Positions 46,972-57,532 of a DNA stretch of 64,000 nucleotides are shown one piece after another. This DNA comes from Basidiobolus meristosporus CBS 931.73 (lineage: Eukaryota; Basidiobolomycota; Basidiobolomycetes; Basidiobolales; Basidiobolaceae): positions 1 through 64,000 of the forward strand of contig MCFE01000251.1 of NCBI GenBank assembly GCA_002104905.1, in the 5' to 3' direction. The first letter of the stretch is position 1; each line of letters starts with the position of its first letter. The position numbers were made by a program, and so were the translations under genes. The notes beneath the pieces were generated by a model. The model ran no database searches and was not told where the DNA came from. It saw nothing but the letters and a program-made list of their open reading frames with translations.

Positions 46972-47393
46972 ATTTGTAATTCCACCTAAATATTCACCAA
47001 ACTTAGCCACTTAGATCATTAACTTCAAATCCTAGAGAATACTAACTAAATTTCTTGTTAGGATTTACGTAGAATATTTACCAAGAACATGAAAATTAGA
47101 TAAGTTGTCCAAACAGCTCCAAACTTTGCATACATGTTCTTGGGACCTCCCTTAACCTATTCTATGTGTTTGTTATGCCAAGGCCATGTAAAAGTATAAC
47201 TACTACTTTTACATTGAATAAATCATCAAGTGAATGTTCTTGGGACCTTCCTTAGCCTATTCTATGTGTTTGTTATGCCAAGACCATGTAAAAGTATAGA
47301 TACTACTTTTACATTCAATAAATCATTAAGTGAAAACCACATAATCTACTTGTCCTTCCAGTCACCTCCAGTATCTCCAAGATTCTTACAACA
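46972..47393 (+). repeat. 3' LTR of copia A3 with internal duplication
   Basis: 422 bp instead of ~348. The extra length is a 100-bp tandem duplication (47134-47233 and 47234-47333) covering the TATA-like stretch and the AATAAATC signal. Ends TGTTGTAAAAATTTG and CTTACAACA are normal. Confidence 0.88.
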
Positions 47394-48298
47394 AGATCCA
47401 CCCATGGGACCAAAAGACCATGAGAGTCACACTGGAGCAAGATCCCACAGATAAGTATGCTTCCCAACCAGAGAGCTCCAAACAAGTGCAGCATAAAGGT
47501 CAGGGGCAGAGCCAAGGACCTTCAAGCAAGCACCCACCTACTCAATGAGTGGTGATTGAAGAAAGGACCAAACACCAGAGTACTCTTGGCAAGGAAAGAA
47601 TTGAAGAGCAACAGAGCAGCAAAGGGAAAAGCAAAGCAATATTCCCATGGTATGAAGGCAGGAAAGAGAGTCAAGTTGTGGGAGAGACAACTGACCAGGT
47701 GCAAAGCAAAGTGCCCCAAGCTGCACAGCATGAATATGAAGTTGCAGCATATGACCCTACTCTATGCCCTGAAAACTGGTCAGATGCCATAGGAGATATG
47801 GTAGAAGACCAAGAGAGAGCAGAAGAGAACAAGAGTACCTCAGGAACTGGATAATCAGTGATAGACAAAGTGGAGATTCCTACTGTCAGAAAACTATTAG
47901 GCATGCAGCAAGATTACGGCATAGAGATGCCCACAGTGGAATTCTGGCAGAGCAACAGACAAACAAAGAAAATTCAGCAGTTCTTTACATGCAACTTCAA
48001 GGTCAATGCACTTCAAGTGTGCCAAGGTTTATTGTTGAAATTGGCAAAAGTAAGGCTGAACACTGCACAGATAGAAAAGCAAGATGTGTTGGAAATCATC
48101 AATGAAGCATGGCATCAAACTGCAGTGTATTCACCAGACAAGTGGAAGAAAAGTTTTGACTTAACTAAACTTGCAGAGTGGCGGATTATGCTAGAACTAA
48201 TGGTGAAGTGTGATGTAGGAAACACAGTAGATATAGGGTATAAGTACAAGGAGGTACAAGTGAATATAGAGGACTGGCTGAAGATCTGCAAAAAATAA
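47394..48298 (+). pseudogene. Plavaka-unit second gene, fifth copy (best C-terminal part)
   Basis: One frame from about 47429 to 48298 with only two stops (47546, TGA; 47852, TAA). The N-terminal part is glutamine-, serine- and lysine-rich, probably disordered. Next comes DPTLCPENWSDAIGD. The C-terminal domain (47858-48298, 146 codons) has VEFWQSNRQTKKIQQFF, VCQGLLLKLAKV, INEAWHQTAVYSPDKWKKSF, KLAEWRIMLELMV and IGYKYKEVQVN. It aligns with P1 5800-6168 and P4 36260-36466. The coiled coil and transposase are missing. Function unknown. Confidence 0.6.
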
Positions 48299-48545
48299 GC
48301 CAATAAACAAAGAGATAATTCACAGCGCACATATATGATCCATGATCAAATAGTGTTGAGTAAGCATGTGACCAATAGCAAAAGACCGTGATCAAATTGA
48401 AGCAAAAAAAAAAAGAGAAAACAGCTGGATTAGATGGGGTAGTAAGAAAAGGTGATTCTGATGGGAATCAAACCACCCTCCTACACTAAGTAAGATTGAT
48501 CCAATTTTTCTGATGGCCTTCACATGGGATTACCTCAAAAATTTC
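48299..48545. repeat. End of the Plavaka-like unit (fifth copy)
   Basis: Non-coding. It contains CTGATGGGAATCAAACCACC and CTGATGGCCTTCACATGGGAT, diverged matches to P1 6413-6475 and the inverted end at 35404. An A-rich run lies at 48400-48415. Confidence 0.45.
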
Positions 48546-48678
48546 TGTCAGGGCTCCAGTTATATTGGAAGCTTATCTTGGCAAAGATAATACATACACT
48601 ATACTTAGAAAGGTCCAAAGAGTATATATGGAGAGTTTGGGAGGCTTTGGGCAACTACTAAGATTTGCATGTCCAGGG
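48546..48678 (-). repeat. Degenerate inverted copia LTR, left part
   Basis: Reads as a diverged reverse complement of the family A LTR (TATATTGGAAG, AAGGTCCAAAGAGTATAT). It is interrupted by gypsy-2 after CAGGG and continues at 55232. Confidence 0.6.
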
Positions 48679-49065
48679 TGTGAGTACTCAATGTAGTACC
48701 CACTCTTTGCCCAAGAGTTCTCCCAAGAGTTCCCTCCAGAGTCCTACCCAAAGTCCTCCAGTACCCTCCCTATGATTCCCCCATGCGTCCTCCCCTCCTA
48801 TCCCTGCCCTTATCTAGTTAGAACACTTACCATAACAGGAAGGTGTTCACACCCCTATTTTTTAACACATTGTCTATTGTCTAAGCCCCCCCAAGTGATA
48901 TATATATCTACCCAATTGAACCAGGAAGAACAACGAGATTTGGACGAAATAAACAGAAGTCTTTATTACCTTGCTACCTTCTATTGGAAGCTATTCTGAA
49001 CCAAGTGGTACTGACTTGACCTACAAGCTCTCCCACTCACCAAGTACAGTCAGTAATAACCCACA
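48679..49065 (+). repeat. gypsy-2 5' LTR
   Basis: 387 bp from TGTGAGTACTC to AATAACCCACA. It contains TGATATATATATC near 48897, which may be the TATA region, and AAATAAACAG near 48948. Confidence 0.95.
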
Positions 49066-49067
49066 TA

Positions 49068-49086
49068 TTTGGTGCCATCTCTGCGG
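49068..49086 (+). other. gypsy-2 primer-binding site (candidate)
   Basis: TTTGGTGCCATCTCTGCGG begins two bases after the LTR. The TGG start fits pairing with a tRNA 3' CCA. The tRNA cannot be assigned from this sequence alone. Confidence 0.5.
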
Positions 49087-49106
49087 AAATAAGCACAAGT
49101 GAGGTA

Positions 49107-49979
49107 ATGACTACTACAATCAAACTAAAAACATACAAGGGAAAGAGAGAGAGAGCCCTTGAGTGGTTCAATAAGTTTGAGAGAGTTGCGGTTGATGCAG
49201 GATGGGACGACGATAAGAAAGCAAGAGAGTTCGCAAGACATATGGAAGGGTCAGCATGGCAATGGCATTATGGGTTGGAAGACGCAGTCAAAGATGACTG
49301 GGATGCACTAGAAGAAGCCTACAAGACACGCTTTCTATATGCCAAAGGATACCACTACGAAGCCCTTCTACTGTCCTTGCGGAAGAAAAGCAGTGAAAGC
49401 TATGAAGCCTACACTGAACTGTTTCTCCAATGAGTTCGATGTCTCCCGAAGGACGAAATCGCCAAACAACAGCTCATGAGGTATTACATCATGGGCTTAG
49501 ACAACAAAATAAGACGTAGGGCGTCCGAAGAACAACAGGGATGTAAAACGTTGCAAGAGTTGGTCGAACAAGTACAAGGGGTCATCTTGCTATGGGGGCT
49601 ACCCTATAGTGATACAAATGATCGAAGGACAGGGATCCCCCGTAAGAAAGGAAAAATTGCCTCCCCAAAAGACCGTGAGTTAGAGGAATTACGGCAAAAG
49701 GTCCAAGAACTCTCAATCAACAATGTCCAAGAAGTCCCCAAAGAAGGTGATAAACTCTGGGAAGCTGTTGTAGATCTAAAGGCCCAGGTTCAAGTCCTGA
49801 CCCAACAGATGGAACAACCACGACGACAGTATCCGTGTTATGTGTGTGGAGAAGTAGGTCACCGGGCCCATGAATATGAAAAACGGTACGGAAGAGAAGC
49901 CGTACCGGACACAAAAGAGAAGAAGGCATCAAAAGACAGAGTCCCTTGCCAGGAGGCCAACAGGACTCAGTCAATCTAA
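49107..49979 (+). pseudogene. gypsy-2 gag, one premature stop
   Basis: It opens at ATG 49107 with a retrotransposon Gag domain (ALEWFNKFERVAVDAGWDDD, EGSAWQWHYG). The TGA at 49431-49433 stands where the next codons (VRCLPKDEIAKQQLMRYYIMG) show that the frame continued, so it is probably a mutated TGG. The zinc knuckle near 49835-49880 reads CYVCGEVGHRAHEY: the last Cys is replaced by Tyr (one G-to-A change). The frame ends at TAA 49977-49979 and overlaps the -1-frame pol region, as in many gypsy elements. I see no classical slippery heptamer. Confidence 0.85.
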
Positions 49980-52900
49980 GCCCTCCAATCAGGACAATTG
50001 AAGTGCGGAAGAAGAAGCGTCAACATGATGCTTCTAGAGAGGAGGCAAAGGAACCTGTAGTAGAGGTTCCGTCAAAAGGAAAGAGCGCGGAATTAGGTGA
50101 AGAAGTACGGAATGAACCTTGGGAAGAAGTGTTAAAGCGAACGAAGTACGCTAGCACGTCTTCCCATGGCCTATTCCCCATAATGAAGGTACTAGAGCAA
50201 ACCAAGGCAACCCTCCCAATAACCAATTTACTGGGACTGGCCCCGGCTCTAGTCAAGGAACTGATAGAGGGATTGAAGGAGATAACAACCCTCCATGTCA
50301 ACCAGACGGTCCTGCAAAAACGGAATAAAGGTACATATGTAAAGGTACGTATAGAGAATAAGGAGATTCTTGCCCTTATCAACACAGGATCCTCTATGTT
50401 CATCATGTCAGAGTCATTAGCAAAACGTCTAAAACTAAATATAGTCCCCAACGACACCATTTGAGTACGGCTAGCGAATGACCAACTGGATACAACGGTA
50501 GTTGTGGTGCCTAATTGCCCCATTCAGCTAGGCAACTTGATAATACGCCAAGATGTCGTGGTCCTACCCGTCGCAGCCAACAACTTACTCATTGGCGAGA
50601 GTTGGTTTATCCAACATAAGATGGATATACTTTACAGTGCATCTGAACTCAGGTGGGATACCAAGAGTATCCCACTGATTCATATCACCGATGAGAGCAA
50701 GGCGCGTAGCAACAGTGTGACAATCGAAGAGGTGAAACCATCGCACTCTCCGATCATCACACAAAAGGTGATAAAAATACCACCTGCCAGTGAGACGGCG
50801 ATCTCATTAGAAACACCAATAGCTTATTCAATGAGCGGAAGAATGATAACCGCAGCAAAAGCATCCGAGCAACTGGAAGGAATCTTGATCCCTAAAGTAT
50901 GGATACCACCAAAATTTGAAACGCAAAGCCTGAAATGCTTAGTGGTTAACAACAGGCAACACATGGTGACATTGCCTAGAGGAGTGCCATTGTTAAACTT
51001 AGAGGAAGTTGACGGAAACGACCAAGGACCACCTCCAAACAAAGAACCAGAAGAAGAACTCCCCAAACTAGATGTGGACCCCGGTCTACCGCCTACGTTA
51101 CAAGACAAATTCCTAGAAGGAATATGTCCGCTTGCCCAAGTATTCTCTAAGAACCAAGTAATTGGTCATATACCTGGGGTATATCACCAAATCCACCTTG
51201 CCGACAAATACCCCATCAAGCAAAAAGCCTATAGGAATTTGAAAATTGACACAGACTATATCAAAGATACGATTGAAACTTTATTAAAAGACGACATCAT
51301 TACAGAGAGCCAGTCTCCGTGGGCCTCCCCCGTAGTGATAGTCCCAAAGAAAGACGGAAAGCAATGCTTTTGCATCAACTACCGGAAATTGAACGCCGTC
51401 ACCCAGAAGGACGTGTATCCGCTACCGCGAATAGACGACCTCTTGGACAGATTAATTGGAGCTAAATATTTTAGCTCTCTTGACTTAATCTCCAGGTATT
51501 GGCAAGTAGAAGTAGCCCCGGAAGATCGACCCAAAACCGCTTTTATAACATTGTTTGGATTATACAAATGGAACCAACTACCCTTTGGCTTGTGCAATGC
51601 CCCCGCTACGTTCCAAAGGATGATCGACAAAGTGCTAGGAAATCTACAATGGGAATGCGCCCTTGTGTATCTGGACAACATCACGATATATTCCCCCAAT
51701 GTAGAAGAACATATACACAATGTGCAACGTATCCTGACATCCCTCCTCGAGAACCAACTCAAACTACATCCCAAGAAGTGCCATTTCCTGTATACAAAAT
51801 TGTTGTTCCTGGGCCACGAGATCTCGGCAGATGGAATATACCCATCTATGTCACTCCTGAAAGCCGTTCAAAATGCACCTGCACCAAAGGACATTAATGC
51901 AGTGTTGGGATTCCTAGGATTAGCCGGCTACTATCGCCGCTTTGTCAAAAACTTTGCGACGATAGCAGCCCCCTATACAAATTGACGCAAAAGGGCCAGT
52001 GTTTTGTATGGTCGGAGCCTCAAAAGAGAGCATTTGATCAGCTGAAACATTCCCTGACGTCACCGCCAGTGTTACAATTTCCCAATTGGGATGCGAGATT
52101 TTTTATTAACTGTGATGGAAGCCTCACCGGTATAGGCGCCGTACTGGGACAATACCACCAACCCGGCAAATTCCACCCGATCGGTTACGTGAGCCGTTTG
52201 CTAAACAAACACAAACGCCACTACCCCGTTACCGAGATAGAATGTCTGGCTGTTGTTTATTCAATTAAACAATTCCATACATACATACATGGTTGCCGAT
52301 TCACGATAGTAACGGACCACAGCGCACTGGTCTGGCTGATGAAAACTAAAGACTTTACCGGCCAACTAGCACATTGGGCCCTACAACTACAGCAATACAA
52401 CTTTGAAATAGTTCACCGCGCTGGCAAGAAACACCAGGACGCAGACTTCCTCAGTCGCTATCCCGTTTGCCAAATACGTGTCAGTGATGAGTACAAGGAC
52501 GTAATCTGCTTTAAAAAGAAAGGGAGGTATCCCAAACACGTCGTTACAAGCAAACAGAAGAGAGAATTTCGAAGGAAATGGTGTCAGTACAAAGTACAAG
52601 AAAATCAACTATGGTTCCTCCAAGGACAGTCCAGAGCCAAGGTACCCCCACTAGCAGCCCGTGAAGAAATCATACAAGAAAGACATATGTCATTAGGACA
52701 CGCTAACCCCCTAACGACATATAAGATGTTAAGAAAAACGTTTTATTGGCGAAAAATGATGACCGACGTTACAAATACGTTACAAAGATGCACCACTTGC
52801 AAAAGATTCAACCGGAGTCAGAAGATAGGGACAACTGCACCAATACCGGTTGACCTGCCCTTCCACCAAGTAGGGATCGACTTTGTTGGCCCCTTTATGA

Positions 52901-53501
52901 AAACAAAGAAAGGAGAACAATACATAATAATTGCTACTGATTATTTCTCAAAATGGGTAGAAGCCCAAGCCGTCCGCAATAAAGATCAGAAGACAACCGC
53001 CCGATTCATTCTAGAACACCTCATCTGCCGACATGGATATCCTCAGATACTCCTGTCCAACAATGGTGGTTCCTTCCTGAACAACACCGTGGCCCACCTG
53101 TGCAAAATGATGGGCGTGAAACAAGTCTTCACGGCCGCGTAGGTGTCCCCCTGACAACACATAACGACTATATAGAAAGGTTGATACACCGTATCGCCCA
53201 CCTATACATAAAAGTATTTGAAAATGTCGACAAGCACCTTCCCCCTCCACCCAAAAATGAGAAACTAACGAGACAAAAGTGGAAACCAGGCAATAAGGTG
53301 TGGTACGACCAAACCGTTGCAGGCCTCAAGTTCCGCCCACGATTTACACCCCAATGGATTGGCCCATGCACCGTTATCAGTTTGGACCACGGACCAAAGT
53401 ACACCATCACCCTGAATAATAAGACAATCAGCAACGTAGCGCCAGCCCATCTGAAACCGTTTCATGATGATCCACCGATCATCACTGAGACCGAAGTGTG
53501 A
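49946..53501 (+). pseudogene. gypsy-2 pol (PR-RT-RH-IN), catalytically dead
   Basis: The protease motif reads LINTGSS (50375-50395) instead of DTG. TGA at 50462-50464 interrupts the frame. RT has KNQVIGHIPG, WASPVVIVPKKDGK and a catalytic box YLDN (51668-51679) instead of YLDD. A one-base loss in a C run near 51970 shifts frame. RNase H follows (INCDGSLTGIGAVL, VTEIECLAVVYSIKQF, TDHSAL, DADFLSRYP), then integrase with an HHCC zinc domain (HMSLGHANP...C..C), first Asp GIDFVGPF, and LSNNGGSF (53053-53067) where SDNGG is expected. After FTAA the YHPQTNG..E segment is deleted. The C-terminal integrase part remains at 53164-53501. Confidence 0.93.
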
Positions 53502-53630
53502 TTAAACGATTATCAGGACAAGGATAGAGGAAGACACGGGATACATTCAAAGTTTATTAGAGGAGATTTTAGTCAATATAGGTACAAATAATATGCGCGA
53601 GGGAGTTTGCCCAAAGGGGAGAACAAAAGA

Positions 53631-54800
53631 ATGCATATGGAAAGCACCGAAGGAAACAGTTCACCCAAAACTGGCGATACCCCTCCCACTAGCAAGAACC
53701 AAGATGATATCGAAAACAAAACCGACCTGCAAGTGTTAAGAGATATGGTACGAGCGTTATGTACAACAAGAGCCACCTATGAAGAGTCGTTTGCCGGAGC
53801 AGTCACGCTAATACGAGACACAATCAGAGAGGGACAAGACAAGTTACCCACGCCAATACAAAGCATGGAGATACTACCCAAGAAGACCGTGTACCACCTA
53901 AGAGGAGGTTCCTTGATCATTAAGGAGAAGGACACCGCGCTGATTCCCGTATCCATACTGGACACAGTCAGACAGAAGACACAAGGAATCAACTGTCGCG
54001 CCCTCACAAGACCTTGAGAGCCCCCCTGTTTCGTTGCATACTTGCCATTAATAGGTACCACGGTTGTTGAGGTATTCGCAGACCTGGTACGAGCTGCAAG
54101 AGCACCAGAAGTAGAACTCCCGATCAAAGGACTCCTCCGAGAAATTCGCGAACATCTCGAACCACATTTCCAAGAAGGAACCATCTTAGAGAAGATACGC
54201 GAACGGATTAAATACACCGGCCAGTTAACCCATGCAATCCACCAAGTTGCTGTGTTACAACTATTACAGTGGTTTACCATAGGACAACTCAGGAATCAGT
54301 ACAAAGTCCAACTCCAAGAAGCCGAAGAAACCGCCGCGGATTCTGTAGAAACCATGAGGCAAGTACGAAAGCGCCTCGATTGCACCACAGTTTCTACGGA
54401 AGAACTACAATACGTCTTGGAAGAAGCAAAAACTCGTTATTGACAATGGGTGACTGCCAACCGAGTGTACGCCCTCTTCAAAAGGTCCCCCGCTGTCATA
54501 TTGAACACAAAAAGGACAAGCCCCGATAACGTTTGCAAGATAATGAAGCAAGACTTTATCGCGCTATTGCACCTTTTCTTGTTCTCCAACCCTCCTGAGG
54601 AACTTACCCAGAACCCTATGGTTTGCCAACTATTTGGCTCTGTGGAAAACATCCCTCAAGCAACACAGGCCGCACCCCACTTGGCCGCCAAATGGTATCA
54701 GGTACTTGCCCGCGATCCCCTCGCAAGTGACAACCAGCAATGGTACTACGGTGACTCCCCATGCTCTGTAAACAAAATCGATCCTGGAGAAGCGAGTTAG
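53631..54800 (+). pseudogene. Extra ORF between pol and the 3' LTR of gypsy-2
   Basis: One frame of 389 codons broken by only two TGA codons (54015, 54441), both probably from TGG or CGA. The N-terminus is polar (NSSPKTGDTPPTSKN), then mostly helical sequence: LRDMVRALCTTRATYEESF, IKGLLREIREHLEP, LRNQYKVQLQEAEETAADSV (coiled-coil-like), NVCKIMKQDFIALLHLFLF and KWYQVLARDP near the end. No signal peptide or convincing membrane span, so an envelope protein is unlikely. It starts 130 bp after pol in the position of an env gene. No family recognised. Its low stop density, like that of gag and pol, suggests it was under selection. Confidence 0.65.
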
Positions 54801-54844
54801 TCAAAGAACTTTGAGGACAAAGCTCCCACTTAACCCCCGGGATA

Positions 54845-55231
54845 TGTGAGTACTCAATGTAGTACCCACTCTTTGCCCAAGAGTTCTCCCAAGAGTTCCC
54901 TCCAGAGTCCTACCCAAAGTCCTCCAGTACCCTCCCTATGATTCCCCCACGCATCCTCCCCTCCTATCCCTGCCCTTATCTAGTTAGAACACTTACCATA
55001 ACAGGAAGGTGTTCACACCCCTATTTTATAACACATTGTCTATTGTCTAAGCCCCCCCAAGTGATATATATATCTACCCAATTGAACCAGGAAGAACAAC
55101 GAGATTTGGACAAAATAAACAGAAGTCTTTATTACCTTGCTACCTTCTATCGGAAGCTATTCTGAACCAAGTGGTACTGACTTGACCTACAAGCTCTCCC
55201 ACTCACCAAGTACAGTCAGTAATAACCCACA
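54845..55231 (+). repeat. gypsy-2 3' LTR
   Basis: 387 bp, TGTGAGTACTC to AATAACCCACA. By eye it differs from the 5' LTR at five positions, four of them transitions. Confidence 0.95.
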
Positions 55232-55360
55232 CAGGGTACCTGATCTTTTGGTGAGATATATTGGGTAAATCCCAACAAAGAATATGGGCAGGATATTCTA
55301 GGATACATAGACTATGGCCTAGGCAACCAAGTCAATGGAGTGTTTAGGTATGGCTGCAGA
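55232..55360 (-). repeat. Degenerate inverted copia LTR, right part
   Basis: Continues 48546-48678 after the CAGGG duplication: GGGTACCTGATCTTTTGGTG, AAATCCCAACAAAGAAT, GTGTTTAGGT and TTTTGTAACA match the reverse complement of the family A LTR. The two parts together make about one LTR length. Confidence 0.65.
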
Positions 55361-56756
55361 TTTTGTAACAGTATATTGGCGCCCATAACCTGCTGTGAGA
55401 GTTCTGGGGGTAAGCATCAAGTTGATGGCACTATACTGGTGAGATACAACGGGGTATTATGTCAATATCCAGGTGTCAATTGGGTGATGTCGATTGTATG
55501 TTGCCCACATGTATACACTGCCAATAATACAAGGGGTATAGCAACTTGGCAAGCATCTCCTCCTGAAACTGGGTGTCACCTTGATGGAGGTATGTCCATC
55601 TCAGCAGGTATGCCTGCATCTTGAGACAGATGCGCAATGAGCAATAGCAGCATTTGGCTTTCGAATCACCACACGTGAAACACCCGTGAGGAGGTTCATT
55701 TCATGGATTTTCAGAGATCATGCACTCATATCATCCTGTGGCATTGAGAGGAATACAAAGGTCCAGATGAACTTATGCAAACTACGATCTGGTACCCAAG
55801 AAGATACCATGCCCGGGGCTAGTTGGATGAGTAGAAGGGATTCAATAACTCCCAGGACTGGACGAATTTGAGGGATTGGCCGATAGTGTGCCGACCAAAC
55901 ATCAAGTCCGTTATCCCAAAATCCAGGGGATTGCGAAGTGAAAACTGGGAGGACATACCAAAAATCCGGTAAATAATCCCTCCCCCCCCCCCAAAGGTTT
56001 GCGCCTCGGCTGGCCGGAACCAGATTCAAATGCAATCGGAAGGTCCTACCCGAACCTTGCTTTAGCCCGGTAAGGCAACCGGTGAAAACCGATGCAAGGG
56101 GAACTAGGATTTTGGAAACGTCTCGGAGTCATTGAAGGGTGCCAATTCTCTACCTGATTCGGCCAAGTCCAAACTCGGGCCAAACAATAGAATACCACCC
56201 GGGGGCAATCCATTTGTTTCCAACAAAAACCACCACCATGTGGCTCCTGATCACCCTCAAGCACCCGGGTTCGTCACCTACCCTTACTTGCCCCTCATTG
56301 TACTCGATGTACCATGAGTGGGAATCATGATGGTTGATGATTACAAGGCCAGCAGCACTTTTCGTTCGATTCGTACCTTGGCAAAACCTCCATCTGTTGC
56401 TCGCTAATGTCATACCCTGTGCCAGACTTCTTAGCAAAGGGATTCGGCAAGTATTCGAAAGGATGTTGGAAACACGGGATTGTGCTTTCCAGCGATAAAA
56501 TGTGGTGAGGAATGGGGATTTCCTACCCTGCCACGCCGCACCATATCTGGATATGTAAAAATTAGAGGAACCTTGAACTTTATCAACTGCACCCGGATTT
56601 GGATTTGGTGAGTGTTGGATAATACGCTCCTTTCCTTTTAAATCTCATACTTTATGACAGATTAGGCTCAAAGCAATGCTCAATAAGTACATTCAGTGGA
56701 ATATTTGGTCAAGTGATAGCAAATACAAAATTGTGGAGGCTGGATGGCCATCAAAC
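55361..56756. other. Intergenic region, transposon matrix to host genes
   Basis: No gene recognised. GC rises along this stretch. A run of 11-12 C lies near 55981-55992. Several short frames overlap on both strands near 56130-56440 without any family feature; none looks coding. The 3' side of the PGK gene begins at 56756. Confidence 0.5.
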
Positions 56757-57501
56757 TTATTTGGAAGAAAGAGCTACAACACCAGGAAGTTCCTTACCCT
56801 CCAACAATTCCAAGGAGGCACCTCCACCAGTGGAGACGTGGCTAATGTTATCCACCTGTCCCCATTTCTTGGCAGCAGTAGCAGTATCACCACCGCCAAC
56901 AATGGTAGTGGCACCATTCTTGGTGGCTTCAACGACGGCATCAAGGGCAGCCTTGGTGCCCTTATCGAACTTCTCGAATTCGAACACTCCGAGTGGGCCA
57001 TTCCAGAGGATAGTCTTGGCTTCCAAGATAGCTTTGCGGTTGATTTCGTTACTCTTCTCACCGCAATCCAAACCTTGCCAGCCACTTGGGATACCGGTCT
57101 CGTCAGTAGCGTAGCCAGTGTTGGCATCCTTGTCGAATTTATCGGCAGTCACGTAGTCAACTGGAAGATAAAGTTGAACGTTGTTCTTCTTGGCCTTCTC
57201 AACAAGGTCCTTAACGATCTCAGCACCAGCTTTGTCGAACAAGGAGTTTCCGATTTCGACATTTTCGAGAGTTTTCTTGAAAGTATATGCCATGCCTCCA
57301 CCAATGATCATGCCATCGACTTTGTCAAGCAAATTGTCAATCAACTGGATTTTGTCAGATACCTTGGCGCCACCAAGGATGGAAAGGAATGGACGTTCAG
57401 GGGATTCCAAGGCCTTGGAGAAGAAGTCCAACTCTTTCTTCATAAGGAAGCCAGCAGCGCGGACTGGGAGATCTACGCCGACCATAGAGCTGTGGGCACG
57501 G

Positions 57502-57532
<31 letters not shown>

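Larger units (their letters stand above)
48679..55231 (+). mobile_element. Ty3/gypsy element gypsy-2 with an extra ORF
   Basis: 6,553 bp, flanked by CAGGG on both sides (48674-48678, 55232-55236). The 387-bp LTRs differ at about five positions by eye. Order: LTR, primer site, gag, pol (protease, RT, RNase H, integrase), an additional reading frame, LTR. It has several stops, one frameshift and a deletion inside integrase. Its GC content is clearly higher than the surrounding repeats. Confidence 0.95.

Noticed and set aside
53631-54800. Extra gypsy-2 ORF as an envelope gene
   Set aside because: No signal peptide, membrane span or cleavage site is visible. Position alone is not enough.
48679-55231. 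Classical repeat-induced point mutation as the sole cause of gypsy-2 decay
   Set aside because: The stops are all TGA and the catalytic changes sit at CpG, not in the CpA context typical of RIP, and gypsy-1 is unmutated. Decay by CpG deamination is simpler, though not proven.
55990-56110. Possible tRNA gene (CCAGATTCAAATGC stretch)
   Set aside because: No acceptor, D or anticodon stems could be paired around it.
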